Origin: Candidatus Melainabacteria bacterium RIFCSPHIGHO2_02_FULL_34_12
GTDB lineage: Bacteria > Cyanobacteriota > Vampirovibrionia > 2-02-FULL-35-15
NCBI GenBank assembly: GCA_001784555.1
Contig: MFRM01000024.1
Coordinates: 1-45,315 of the forward strand
DNA length: 45,315 nt
Direction of reading: 5' to 3'
Numbering within the stretch: position 1 is the first letter of the stretch; every line of letters begins with the position of its first letter. Both the position numbers and the translations under genes were made by a program. The notes beneath the pieces were generated by a model, which searched no databases, had not been told where the DNA came from, and saw only the letters and a list, made by a program, of their open reading frames with translations. Positions 25,277 through 33,992 of the stretch are shown here, one piece after another.

Positions 25277-25389
25277 TGGGATTTCAATGGACAGGGGAAT
25301 TGGTGCTTTTTATTTTTTTAGCTGGCATAATAGTAACAGTCGGATATATGATTTACGACCTTAATAAAAGTCAAAAAAAGAAAAGCTAA
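25276..25389 (+). CDS. Tiny single-TM protein (37 aa)
   Basis: ATG at 25276 overlaps the preceding stop codon by one base. The product has one transmembrane helix (about residues 8-27) followed by a basic tail, SQKKKS. It lies 14 bp before leuA. The TAATG coupling with the previous small membrane protein suggests a two-subunit membrane unit of unknown role. Confidence 0.5.
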   Translation: MGFQWTGELVLFIFLAGIIVTVGYMIYDLNKSQKKKS

Positions 25390-25403
25390 TTAATGTTATT
25401 AAG

Positions 25404-26990
25404 ATGACCACGGAATCTAAAAAAGATAAAGTATTTATATTTGACACCACGCTTCGTGACGGCGAACAGTCACCTGGTGCTACATTGAATATTCAGGAAA
25501 AGCTTGAAATTGCTAGGCAGCTTAGTAAACTTGGAGTGGATATTATTGAAGCCGGATTTCCATTTTCAAGCCCAGGAGATTTTGAAGCCGTAAGACTTAT
25601 ATCAAAAGAACTTCAGGGACCTGTTATCTGTGGATTAGCTAGAGCAAAAAAAGAAGATATAGATAAAGCTGCAGGGGCTCTTGAGCCTGCAAAGAAAAAA
25701 AGAATACATACTTTCATAGCTACAAGCGATATTCACATAGAGCATAAATTAAAATCTACCCGTGAAAAAGTTTTAAAAACAGCAGTTGAAATGGTACGCT
25801 ATGCAAAAAGTTTTACCGATAATGTAGAGTTTTCACCGGAAGACGCAGGAAGATCAGATCCAAAATTTTTATTTGAAATACTGCAGGCAGTTATTGAAGC
25901 AGGTGCTACTACTGTAAATATTCCTGATACAGTGGGATATACAGTACCAAATGAATTCGGCGGACTTATTAAAGCTATAAAAGAAAATGTACCAAACATA
26001 GATAAGGCTGTTATTTCTGTACATTGTCATAATGATCTAGGTCTTGCAGTAGCAAACTCACTTAGCGCAGTAATAAACGGTGCGCGTCAGGTAGAATGCA
26101 CCATAAACGGCATTGGTGAGCGGGCTGGAAATTGTTCGCTTGAAGAAATAGTAATGATTTTAAAAACAAGGCCTACTTTAGGATTTTATACAGATATTGA
26201 CTCTAAACAAATATACAGAACAAGCCGCCTAGTCAGCACACTTACAAACATGATAGTCCAGCCAAATAAAGCCATCGTAGGAGCAAATGCATTTGCACAT
26301 GAGTCAGGTATTCATCAGGACGGCTTTTTAAAGTTTAAAAAGACTTATGAAATTATGAATCCTGAAGATGTAGGACTTCTTACATCAAAACTTCCTCTGG
26401 GTCCACGCTCAGGAAGACATGCACTGAAAGAAAAACTAAGTGAACTAGGGTATCAGCTTTCTGAAGAACAGCTGGATAAAGCATTTTTACGCTTTAAAGA
26501 AATCGCAGATAAGAAAAAACAGGTTGTTGATAAAGATCTTGAGTCTATAGTCCGGGACGAACAAAGGATAGCAGAAATAACCTCTTACTATGAACTGGAA
26601 AATCTGCAAATAGCCTGCGGAACTGGACTGCCTACAGCATCAGTATGTTTACGCAGAACAAGTGACAATGTATTTTTAAAAGACTCTGCTCTTGGCACAG
26701 GACCGGTAGATGCCATCTATAAAGCTATAAATAAAATTGTTAATGTGCCAAATGAATTAATTGAATTTTCAGTACAGTCAGTAACTGAAGGCATTGATGC
26801 ACTTGGAGAAGTTACCATTCGTATTCAGCAAGATCACCTTGTTTTCAATGGTCATGCTGCAAATACAGACATAACACTTGCATGTGCAAAAGCTTATTTA
26901 AACGCATTAAATAAATTAATAGATGGAATAACCACTGGTACAAAAATTCTTGCACAAAAGTCAGAGCTAGAGGCTAAGAAGGGCGTTTAG
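25404..26990 (+). CDS. leuA: 2-isopropylmalate synthase
   Basis: It condenses acetyl-CoA with 2-oxoisovalerate in the first committed step of leucine synthesis. [13 protein letters not shown] near residue 14 is the DRE-TIM signature, and [16 protein letters not shown] carries the metal-binding histidines. [14 protein letters not shown] and [12 protein letters not shown] are family blocks. The C-terminal LeuA regulatory domain (from about 400) is present, so leucine feedback is likely. Its 528 residues are the usual length for the bacterial short form. The stop overlaps by 4 bp the end of the convergent Clp-N-like gene. Confidence 0.95.
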   Translation: MTTESKKDKVFIFDTTLRDGEQSPGATLNIQEKLEIARQLSKLGVDIIEAGFPFSSPGDFEAVRLISKELQGPVICGLARAKKEDIDKAAGALEPAKKKRIHTFIATSDIHIEHKLKSTREKVLKTAVEMVRYAKSFTDNVEFSPEDAGRSDPKFLFEILQAVIEAGATTVNIPDTVGYTVPNEFGGLIKAIKENVPNIDKAVISVHCHNDLGLAVANSLSAVINGARQVECTINGIGERAGNCSLEEIVMILKTRPTLGFYTDIDSKQIYRTSRLVSTLTNMIVQPNKAIVGANAFAHESGIHQDGFLKFKKTYEIMNPEDVGLLTSKLPLGPRSGRHALKEKLSELGYQLSEEQLDKAFLRFKEIADKKKQVVDKDLESIVRDEQRIAEITSYYELENLQIACGTGLPTASVCLRRTSDNVFLKDSALGTGPVDAIYKAINKIVNVPNELIEFSVQSVTEGIDALGEVTIRIQQDHLVFNGHAANTDITLACAKAYLNALNKLIDGITTGTKILAQKSELEAKKGV

Positions 26991-27496
26991 CTAATTCTTC
27001 CAACAACTAACATTGAAACTAAAAAATTTGCTTGTTCCATGATACTTTTACTTATCCATTGTCGATCTTTTGTTAAGTGAGCTACTATAGCAGACAAAAG
27101 ATCTGAAGTATCAGGTCTATCTTTTTGAGCTTGTCTTGAGAGCATCATTGTAAGAAGATAAACATCTTTGACATCGTTACTTCTTTGCATATCTTCTGCT
27201 ACAACAATATTAGAATCATATTCTCCAAGTCCAAGCCTATCTCTTACGTTTTGCTCTGTGATTTCAGCTATTCTTATTGCACTGCTAAGACAAAGTTTTA
27301 CACGTCCATTTGGATTACAAATCAATGCACCAAGTAAATGTCTTAATTCAATAGTATCTGACCCGCTTATTACAGCTTCTTGCGCCATTCTTATTTTTAC
27401 TTGCTCAAATGAGGTAGATGCATTTGGAGCAGATAAAGGACTAGCAGCAGATGCAAGCATCTGCGCATTAAGTATTTGTGATAAAGAAATAGACAA
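26987..27496 (-). CDS. Clp N-domain-like protein without ATPase
   Basis: The 169-residue product has two helical repeats resembling the ClpA/ClpC N-terminal domain: [30 protein letters not shown], then [31 protein letters not shown]. No AAA+ module follows. Stand-alone Clp-N proteins can act as adaptors that mimic or occupy the substrate-receiving domain. A TTG start is preferred because AAGGAG lies five bases upstream. The gene is convergent with leuA (4-bp overlap). The fold assignment is by pattern and moderately sure. Confidence 0.6.
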   Translation of the reverse strand: MSISLSQILNAQMLASAASPLSAPNASTSFEQVKIRMAQEAVISGSDTIELRHLLGALICNPNGRVKLCLSSAIRIAEITEQNVRDRLGLGEYDSNIVVAEDMQRSNDVKDVYLLTMMLSRQAQKDRPDTSDLLSAIVAHLTKDRQWISKSIMEQANFLVSMLVVGRIS

Positions 27497-27598
27497 AATA
27501 ACTCCTTAAATATTATTAAAATCATAGCTTTTTTTAAAAAGAATTTAAACTGTATTTAGTCTTTTAAATATAAATGATTTCTAAAATATTAAACCGAT

Positions 27599-28447
27599 TT
27601 AATTGTAAGAAAAAGATTTGTTATTACTTTTGGTTAAATATTCCTGAACTTCAATGTCATATAGATTTCTGAGTTTTGTAATCACAGCGCCAGTAGAAAA
27701 ATTACATTCCCTATCTTCAAGCTTAATCCTTGAAACCGGCATTATACCTATGATTGCATTGGTTATAAATACACTTTGAGCCCGGTTTAAATAAAGGCTA
27801 TGAACATTTTTTTCTTCAATTTGTATTCCTTCTTTTTTTGCAATATGGAGAATTTTTGCTCTGGTTACACCAGATAAAATCCCACTTTCAAGAAATGGAG
27901 TAATAATTTTATCCTGCATTACAAGAAATATATTTGCACGGGTACATTCAACCAGTTCGTTTTTTGAGTTTAAATAAAGTGCATCATTATAACCATTTTG
28001 AATGGCTTCAGTATATGCTACATAGCTATCTGCACGACTAGTCGTTTTATTTCTGAACGAAACTGATTTTGGATCTCTGTCTAATTTTTTTGCAATAAGT
28101 GAGTATGAAGATGGTAGATTTTCAAGAGGTACAGCTAAAATAAAAACATTAAATTTTTCTTCAGCACGTTTAGAAATAATAATTTTTACCCTTGCATTTG
28201 TAAGTTTGTTAGCTGAAATTACATCCTTTATCCAGCCTTTTATCTCTTCCATATCCACTGGAAATGGCATTTTTATTTCATTTGCAGAGTGGTTTAGTCT
28301 TTTATAATGTTCTTCAAAAAAAAGCGGAATACCAGATTCACACCTAATAGTCTCAAAAAGCCCATATCCAAACTGATATGAAAGGTCACTTATACTGATC
28401 TTCGCATCTTCTTCTTTTATGATTTGTCCGTTTAGGAAGACTAACAT
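27599..28447 (-). CDS. pabC: Class IV aminotransferase, probable aminodeoxychorismate lyase
   Basis: This 282-residue PLP enzyme of fold type IV contains LSYQFGYGLFETIRCESG, the likely PLP lysine in FRNKTTSRADSYV, NELVECTRANIFLV, and SGILSGVTRAKIL. The branched-chain aminotransferase family is similar. Coupling to pabB (its ATG shares one base with the pabB stop, TAATG) makes aminodeoxychorismate lyase, which releases 4-aminobenzoate and pyruvate for folate, the better call. With folB about 4 kb away it belongs to folate synthesis. Confidence 0.85.
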   Translation of the reverse strand: MLVFLNGQIIKEEDAKISISDLSYQFGYGLFETIRCESGIPLFFEEHYKRLNHSANEIKMPFPVDMEEIKGWIKDVISANKLTNARVKIIISKRAEEKFNVFILAVPLENLPSSYSLIAKKLDRDPKSVSFRNKTTSRADSYVAYTEAIQNGYNDALYLNSKNELVECTRANIFLVMQDKIITPFLESGILSGVTRAKILHIAKKEGIQIEEKNVHSLYLNRAQSVFITNAIIGIMPVSRIKLEDRECNFSTGAVITKLRNLYDIEVQEYLTKSNNKSFSYN

Positions 28448-29715
28448 TATTCTATTCCCAAAGCACTTATTATACCTTTTGCTTTTAATTTAATTTCTTC
28501 AAGTTCAGATATTGGATTTGAATCTGCCACAATACCACCACCAATATTAAATGAAACTTTATTTTCAGTGATGAATATTGTCCTGATTAATATATTAAAA
28601 TCCATGGTACCATCTGTTTTTATATAGCCAAAAGTTCCTGTATAGGCACCGCGTTTTGTAGGTTCAACTCTGGCAATGATTTTCATTGCAGCAATTTTAG
28701 GAGCACCGGTTACTGAGCCACTAGGAAAAGTTGCTTCAAATATTTGTTTCAAATGAACATTATTTTTTAATTTTCCTTCCACTGTGGATACCACATGATT
28801 TAAATGTTTATATGATTCTAATTCAAGAAGTCTTTCTGCTTTTATAGAACCATATTCACAAATTCTTCCAAGATCATTCCTTTCCAGATCAACTATCATT
28901 ATGTTTTCTGCCTGATTTTTAGGATCAATTTCAAAAATATCTTTTGGCATGGTGCCTTTTATAGGACGAGTTCTAATTGTTCTCTTCGCCGGTTCACCGT
29001 TTCGCCGTTTCGCCGTTTCGACATAGAGAAATTCTTCAGGTGAGCTTGAAAGAATACTTACAAATGGTGTTTTAAAAAAACATCCATAAGGATTTGGTGA
29101 TGCTTCCCGTAACCTCAGATACAAATCTAAATCCTTAACCCTTAATCCTAAGTCTTCTAAAAAATACTCACGTGTTAAATTAGCCTGATAAACATTGCCG
29201 GCTTTTATTTCTTCTTTTATCTCACGAACCTTCTCCAGGTATTCAGTATCGGTCATGTTTGAACACAGTATGTCATTGCGAGGAAGCCCGAAGGGCTGAC
29301 GAAGCAATCCCGATCTGTTTTGCGCAAATTCGCTCGGGATTGCTTCGCCCCTAATGGGGCTCGCAATGACGCTTTGCGTTTGTTCAAAATAAGCAAAGAA
29401 AAAATCGGACAAATCATAAGCAAAATATCCTACGAAAATTCCATCTTTATTATGTTTTTCTTCATTTGTTTTTTCTTCCAGAAAATCAAAACAATTTACC
29501 GTATCAAAGGTAATTGCTCCACTTTCACAATCCTGAAGATAAGCCTCATTTAAAGAACCGTACAAATAGTATTTAGGATTAACTCCATAAAAAGATTGAT
29601 TACAAAGTTCTTTGGGTCCACCCGAGCTGTCAATCCAGAAAGAAACTGGACTATTAGATAGCTGGTCAAGTGGAAGACTTGTCTCTAAGAGTTTATTTTT
29701 GTCTTTCAATTTCAT
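28447..29715 (-). CDS. pabB: Aminodeoxychorismate synthase component I, with two repeat insertions
   Basis: This 422-residue chorismate-binding enzyme turns chorismate plus ammonia into aminodeoxychorismate. Key blocks are AGNVYQANLTREY, SPEEFLYVET, TRPIKGTMPKD, MIVDLERNDLGRICEYGSI, and FPSGSVTGAPKIAAMKIIARVEP. Two in-frame insertions stand out: a complete 99-bp mosaic element (29272-29370) encodes about residues 116-148 in the linker before the catalytic domain, and an octamer array (28987-29020) encodes about residues 232-243 (AKRRNGEPAKR). Neither disrupts a catalytic motif. The gene is translationally coupled to pabC. The amidotransferase partner pabA is not in the window. Confidence 0.92.
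   Translation of the reverse strand: MKLKDKNKLLETSLPLDQLSNSPVSFWIDSSGGPKELCNQSFYGVNPKYYLYGSLNEAYLQDCESGAITFDTVNCFDFLEEKTNEEKHNKDGIFVGYFAYDLSDFFFAYFEQTQSVIASPIRGEAIPSEFAQNRSGLLRQPFGLPRNDILCSNMTDTEYLEKVREIKEEIKAGNVYQANLTREYFLEDLGLRVKDLDLYLRLREASPNPYGCFFKTPFVSILSSSPEEFLYVETAKRRNGEPAKRTIRTRPIKGTMPKDIFEIDPKNQAENIMIVDLERNDLGRICEYGSIKAERLLELESYKHLNHVVSTVEGKLKNNVHLKQIFEATFPSGSVTGAPKIAAMKIIARVEPTKRGAYTGTFGYIKTDGTMDFNILIRTIFITENKVSFNIGGGIVADSNPISELEEIKLKAKGIISALGIE
28987..29020. repeat. CGCCGNNN octamer array inside pabB
   Basis: Units CGCCGGTT, CACCGTTT, CGCCGTTT and CGCCGTTT plus CG, in frame within pabB between the SPEEFL and TRPIKGT blocks. Confidence 0.85.
29272..29370. repeat. Mosaic inverted-repeat element, copy 3, inside pabB
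   Basis: Bounded by GTCATTGCGAG and CTCGCAATGAC, exactly 99 bp (33 codons), with an inner inverted repeat (GCAATCCCGA / TCGGGATTGC). It is read in frame by pabB without a stop. Confidence 0.9.
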
Positions 29716-29943
29716 GTGTTTTAAGATTCATTTTTCAAAGTTTATCATTAATGTCTAAGCATTCCAAATTCTTTAAGATGCTTAACTACATAATTATCTA
29801 TATCATTTGTTCTTAAATATCGGTTAATCTAAAAACTGCTTTTCAAGAACATACATTTGCTGGATTACATTAAATATATTTAATCTAAACTTTTAACCCC
29901 TAATTCCTTTGTCTAGATAGAAAGTATTAAATGGATTAAAATA

Positions 29944-31377
29944 ATGGTAATGAGAACAAGTTTTAGATTAATTGGATTAACAGCATTAGGAGCAGCTCTT
30001 TTTGCTCAGCAAGCAAGAACTGAAGAAAAAAAAGTAAATGGTACAAAAGCTGTTGCAGCTAGTACCGATACAGTAGTAATAAATGAGTCACCAGTTAGTA
30101 ATGAACCAAGAAAAGTTGTGCTTACTCCCGAAGGTGAAAAATATATTCAACGAATGAGAGATATTTATAAAAAGACTTTAAAAAGTGAAGACGGAGGGTT
30201 GATTGATGAATCAACATTTATTACTCCTCAATTAAAGACCAGACTATTTCAATTTGCAGCTGAACATAAAAGAAATAAAAAACAAGATCAACTTAAAATT
30301 CTTAGATTAAACCCGGCTGAAAATGGTTACCACATTGCATTTGATGTGAAAGTAAATGGAAGGTCAGAAAGATGGTATGTAAGTCAGGAACCTTATTACA
30401 AAGACCAGTTTCCTAAGGATGTTTTGCTTGGGAATACGAATCTTGCATTTTGGAAAGGAAGAGAAGATGGAGGAGTAGATAAGCAGACACAAACCTTCAT
30501 CTTATATCGCGAGTTATTTAAGAATGGAAAGTTAAATACAGAATTATTACTTGAAAGGCTTGAGGGAGCAACTGCAAATAGAGAATCCGAGAAAAAAGAT
30601 GAAGCAGGTATTAAGAGCTTTAATTTATCTAAAGATAGAAAAATTGGCTATATTGGACTGACAGACTATAGGTGGCAAAAAGATCCTATTATAAGAGCTA
30701 ATTATGATGATGTTAAGTATTTTCCTGAGGTTATGAGCCATCTGGGTTATCAAATGGTTGTAGCTAATAATGGAGAACCTATAGTTGTTACCAGGCCAGA
30801 TACTCCAAAAAGAATATTAATCAGGGAAATTGAAAAATTAAAAGAAGAAGGAATAAGAGATTTTTTTATTGATATAGCTTCTCATGGTGATGAAGCAGCT
30901 ACACTTTTTTATGATAATGTGACTAATTGTCCATGTAATAATTTATTTCCACGTGATCTAACAGAGATCTTTGAAAAATTTCCTGACTGTACAGTTACAA
31001 TGAAATCTATTGCCTGTGGTGGCGGAGGAGTATCAGATGAAATAAGCTCATTTAAAGAATCTAGTGGTATAGAGAACAGGGGAACTGTGTTTTTACAGTC
31101 AAAGATATTTGGCAGAACACAGGAAGGCAGATTAAGTGAAAAAAGCGCAACTAGTGACATACCAAAACCACATTCTACGTATTACAATGTCTTTTTTATA
31201 AATCACTTACTCTCTGGTAAAAGCTATGGTGAAGCACATATTTTGGCTGATGAAGCATCTAAAAAATTGGTTCCATCTGATCCAGAGGTCTGGAGGACCT
31301 CTCCTAAAGGAGGAATAAAAACCTCTCAGCTTTTTCCAAAGAAAAACTCTCTTCCAGAACAGATAATTTTTGCTTAG
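29944..31377 (+). CDS. Exported clan CD (caspase-like) peptidase candidate
   Basis: The 477-residue product has an N-terminal signal sequence (LIGLTALGAALFAQQA) and no known N-terminal domain. The C-terminal half (about 225-430) has the arrangement of clan CD cysteine peptidases. A strand ending in DFFIDIASHGDEA places His314 in an SHG motif. Forty-four residues later VTMKSIACGGGGVSDE places Cys358 at the end of a hydrophobic strand, followed by glycines. The His-then-Cys order and spacing fit caspase/legumain/clostripain folds. The start is ATG at 29944, with ATG 29950 possible. A bidirectional terminator follows. The family call rests on motifs only. Confidence 0.55.
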   Translation: MVMRTSFRLIGLTALGAALFAQQARTEEKKVNGTKAVAASTDTVVINESPVSNEPRKVVLTPEGEKYIQRMRDIYKKTLKSEDGGLIDESTFITPQLKTRLFQFAAEHKRNKKQDQLKILRLNPAENGYHIAFDVKVNGRSERWYVSQEPYYKDQFPKDVLLGNTNLAFWKGREDGGVDKQTQTFILYRELFKNGKLNTELLLERLEGATANRESEKKDEAGIKSFNLSKDRKIGYIGLTDYRWQKDPIIRANYDDVKYFPEVMSHLGYQMVVANNGEPIVVTRPDTPKRILIREIEKLKEEGIRDFFIDIASHGDEAATLFYDNVTNCPCNNLFPRDLTEIFEKFPDCTVTMKSIACGGGGVSDEISSFKESSGIENRGTVFLQSKIFGRTQEGRLSEKSATSDIPKPHSTYYNVFFINHLLSGKSYGEAHILADEASKKLVPSDPEVWRTSPKGGIKTSQLFPKKNSLPEQIIFA

Positions 31378-31406
31378 CTTATAGTGGGATGTTTACAAAG
31401 AAAAAA

Positions 31407-31436
31407 CTCAGTATTTTTTAAGTACTGAGCTTTTTT
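31407..31436. terminator. Bidirectional terminator between convergent genes
   Basis: CTCAGTA (31407-31413) pairs with TACTGAG (31423-31429); an A-run precedes and a T-run (31431-31436) follows, so it can stop both the rightward caspase-like gene and the leftward Cys-rich gene. Confidence 0.75.
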
Positions 31437-31451
31437 AGTGTGGTCTTATTT

Positions 31452-32282
31452 TTAATAAGAAGGTAGGGTAGTTCCCGGTACAGTAGTTCCTCCTGGTGTA
31501 GTTCCCGGTACAGCAGTTCCTCCCGGTGTAGCTCCCGATGTAGTGTCCTCAGGCAGGGGCATTGGCGTTGGCGAAGGAGCAGCATTAAGACACTTACCCG
31601 GATTCCTACAATCGCCATTAGAACAGCATTCTTGACCTGCGTTACAAGAACCAGCAGTATTATTGCAACATATTTTATCCATTGGGATACATTTTCCCTG
31701 GTCAGGACATTCTACTGTCCAGTTACTATTAACACACGTTTTACTAGCACTACAGTAATGCGGAGCACCACCGGAACAGCATTCTCCATTATCATCATTA
31801 CACTCTACATTTTCAGAACAACATTTATTAGGACATTCCTTTGTTAAAACTTGACTAACACATGTTTTACTAGCTCCACAGTATCTTTCTGTACTAGAAC
31901 AGCATGAGCCATTATCTGTGTTACATTTTCCAAGTAGGCAACACGAAATGATGTCCCCAGCATTATTAGTACAATCCTCTTTATTTGCACTGACACATGT
32001 AGATGTTCCACCGGCAGCACAACATCTTTGTGTTGATAAGCAACAAGAACCAGTACCACAGCACTTACCACTTAGACAACATCGTGTTGCAGCAGCTGGA
32101 TCATCTGAACTATCACATGCTTCATACCCTGAAGGCTTACAATTTCCTGCGCAACATTTTTGACCAGTTAAACATTGCGAATCATTTGCACATCCTCCTA
32201 GTGCTGGCCCTATGTTTAGGAAGGACAAAGATAAAACTGAAAAAACTGCAATCGACAATATAATTCTGTTAACACTTTTCAT
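31452..32282 (-). CDS. Secreted cysteine-rich protein with CC motifs
   Basis: This 276-residue precursor has a signal peptide (IILSIAVFSVLSLSFLNIGPALG) and about 40 cysteines, many as CC pairs. The repeated units read like CCxxxxxxYCxxSKTCVxxxxxxECP and CCLxGKCxxxxGSCC. A Pro/Thr/Gly-rich C-terminal tail contains two near-identical ten-residue repeats (PGGTxVPGTT). The architecture resembles the other Cys-rich protein at 16 kb in overall logic (signal, CC-containing repeats, low-complexity linker) but the repeat consensus differs. It is probably extracellular and disulfide-bonded. No enzymatic motif was seen. Confidence 0.72.
   Translation of the reverse strand: MKSVNRIILSIAVFSVLSLSFLNIGPALGGCANDSQCLTGQKCCAGNCKPSGYEACDSSDDPAAATRCCLSGKCCGTGSCCLSTQRCCAAGGTSTCVSANKEDCTNNAGDIISCCLLGKCNTDNGSCCSSTERYCGASKTCVSQVLTKECPNKCCSENVECNDDNGECCSGGAPHYCSASKTCVNSNWTVECPDQGKCIPMDKICCNNTAGSCNAGQECCSNGDCRNPGKCLNAAPSPTPMPLPEDTTSGATPGGTAVPGTTPGGTTVPGTTLPSY
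31468..31527. repeat. 30-bp tandem repeat coding the C-terminal tail
   Basis: Two near-identical 30-bp units starting GTAGTTCCCGGTACAG, plus a partial third, at the 3' end of the Cys-rich gene. They encode PGGTTVPGTT-type residues. Such tandem arrays change copy number easily. Confidence 0.8.
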
Positions 32283-32506
32283 TTTTAATACCTCTTTCGT
32301 AAAAAACCCTGAATCTACTATACCCTTATACTAGTAACTTAAGTTTAGTCCTGGATACTTGAAAGATTATATAATACCTAGTTAAGTTTTTGTTATTGAT
32401 TATGATTTTAATAACTTTAAAAATTAAGCATTAAAAGCTTTCCTTTTGGTATTTTTATTGAATTAAGGCAATTTTTTACTTTTTTGAGAGAAAGATTAAA
32501 AAGAAT

Positions 32507-32875
32507 TTATCTTTCAATTTCAACTGAAACATCTCCATGAAAATCCGGAAATGGAACATGTGGTTTCTTTATTTTAATTTTAGCTTTAAGTATTTGAGGA
32601 TGTTTTAAAAAAGTCTCGACTATTTCATCTGCCAATGTTTCAATTAAAGAATATGATTTTGATTTTGCTATTTTTTGTATGCCTTTATATACATCTACAT
32701 AGTTTAAAGTATCTTTTACATTATCTGACTCCACGGCACGTGACAAATCAGCTTCAAAAGACGCGTCTATCAACAGCTCTTGTCCCATTTTTTTCTCTTC
32801 ATCATGGATACCTATTGAACAATAGGCAGATATATTTTCTACATTGACAGTGATTATTTTTTTGCTGGTTCGCAT
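32507..32875 (-). CDS. folB: Dihydroneopterin aldolase
   Basis: This 122-residue enzyme of folate synthesis converts dihydroneopterin to 6-hydroxymethyl-dihydropterin and glycolaldehyde. Family blocks are AYCSIGIHDEEKKMGQELLIDASF (with the catalytic-site glutamate), DTLNYVDVYKGI, SYSLIETLADEIVETFL, and IKIKKPHVPFPDFHGDVSVEIER, which includes the conserved lysine. The length is normal. With pabB and pabC it is the third folate gene within 3 kb. The preceding 224 bp (32283-32506) contain nothing I recognise. Confidence 0.93.
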   Translation of the reverse strand: MRTSKKIITVNVENISAYCSIGIHDEEKKMGQELLIDASFEADLSRAVESDNVKDTLNYVDVYKGIQKIAKSKSYSLIETLADEIVETFLKHPQILKAKIKIKKPHVPFPDFHGDVSVEIER

Positions 32876-32897
32876 TGATTATGAGTTTAGCATGCTA

Positions 32898-33398
32898 CTA
32901 CAATTTCTTTTTAAAATAGTATTCACTAACTTTATTTACACCGCCAAGATATCTTGTTTTACGGGTATCCTCTGCACCCAGCTTTTTATACAATTTATGA
33001 GCCGTAATAAATGTTACATCAGACCAGATATCGATATGTTTAAATCCTTTATTCTTAGCATAGTTAAAAGCCCATGTAGAAAGCTCTTTTCCAATTCCTT
33101 TTCCTCTGTAAACTTCATTTAGAAAAACTCTTTTTAACTCCGCGCCACTATTTTTAATTCTTACTGCTACTGAGCCAATAAGTTTATTGTTTTTTTCTTT
33201 ATCCAATAAAACCTGAAAGGTAGACGGGGCTCCATATTCACTTTTAATATTTAGCAAATCATTGTCAAGAGTTTCTAGTTCTAATATTTGATTATATTCT
33301 TTATAAATGGTTCGGATTAAGTCTATTAAATCTTCTTGAAAATCTTTTTTGTAATTGACTAATAAAAGCTGAGTATCTTTAATAAGATAATTTTCCAT
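32898..33398 (-). CDS. GNAT-family N-acetyltransferase
   Basis: The 166-residue product carries the acetyl-CoA binding motif A: LKRVFLNEVYRGKGIGKELSTWAF (R/Q-x-x-G-x-G/A as RGKGIG), followed by HIDIWSDVTFITAHKLYKKLGAE, typical of GNAT motif B. It acetylates an unknown amine substrate. It lies between folB and the truncated ORF6N gene, at the edge of the accessory block. Confidence 0.8.
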   Translation of the reverse strand: MENYLIKDTQLLLVNYKKDFQEDLIDLIRTIYKEYNQILELETLDNDLLNIKSEYGAPSTFQVLLDKEKNNKLIGSVAVRIKNSGAELKRVFLNEVYRGKGIGKELSTWAFNYAKNKGFKHIDIWSDVTFITAHKLYKKLGAEDTRKTRYLGGVNKVSEYYFKKKL

Positions 33399-33416
33399 AG
33401 CAACAATTTTATCAAT

Positions 33417-33863
33417 GAGAAATCCAGAAAACGTAACAAAGACAGATTCCCAGAAGATTTTATGTTTCAGCTAACGAAAGAGGAAGTGGAAAGTATGGTA
33501 TCACAAAATGTGATACCTTCAAAACAAAGTCTAGGAGGGTATTTGCCATATGTTTTTACTGAACTAGGAGTAGCAATGCTTTCAAGTGTACTAAACAGTG
33601 AAAGAGCAATCAATGTAAACATCCAGATCATGCGCACCTTCACTAAACTAAGGGAAATGATTGAAAGTCATAAAGATTTAAAAGGAAAAATTGAAGAAAT
33701 GGAGAAAAAATACGATGAGCAATTTCAGATCGTGTTTGAAGCTATAAAAAGATTGATTGAGCCAGAGATAAAACCAAAAAGAAAAGTTGGATTTTATGTA
33801 GCTGATGAGGAAATAAAAAATCTAAGGGATTTCAAAGGGATTAGGTTCTATGAGAGAACATAA
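33417..33863 (+). pseudogene. 5'-truncated ORF6N-domain gene
   Basis: The frame reads RKRNKDRFPEDFMFQLTKEE from about 33426, the middle of the ORF6N domain, and continues through YVFTELGVAMLSSVL and AINVNIQIMRTFTKLREM to a complete coiled C terminus. In intact family members the domain begins 40-50 residues earlier; here homology stops abruptly about 25 bp from the GNAT start codon. ATG at 33462 could still yield a 133-residue fragment. ORF6N proteins are DNA-binding-like proteins of phages and mobile elements. The left end of the accessory block therefore looks like a deletion or insertion breakpoint. Confidence 0.72.
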
Positions 33864-33924
33864 GAGGTACTTGTATATTCCTGAGCTAGCCCAAGCAGTA
33901 CGACTTATTATAACATTAAAGTAA
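33850..33924 (+). repeat. EHKGYLHIPELA element, copy A
   Basis: Translates as MREHKRYLYIPELAQAV and runs to a stop at 33922. It overlaps the end of the ORF6N frame by 14 bp in another frame. It is the leftmost of four same-orientation copies between 33.8 and 38.1 kb. Confidence 0.7.
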
Positions 33925-33928
33925 AGTT

Positions 33929-33958
33929 ACAATTTGCTCAATAGACTGAGCAAATTGT
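33929..33958. repeat. 12-bp perfect hairpin before the ATPase gene
   Basis: ACAATTTGCTCA and TGAGCAAATTGT around a 6-nt loop, directly after copy A. No T-run follows, so it is not a standard terminator; it lies 35 bp before the ATPase start. Confidence 0.6.
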
Positions 33959-33992
33959 AGAAATGATGATTTCTTGATATTATAAAAGCAAC

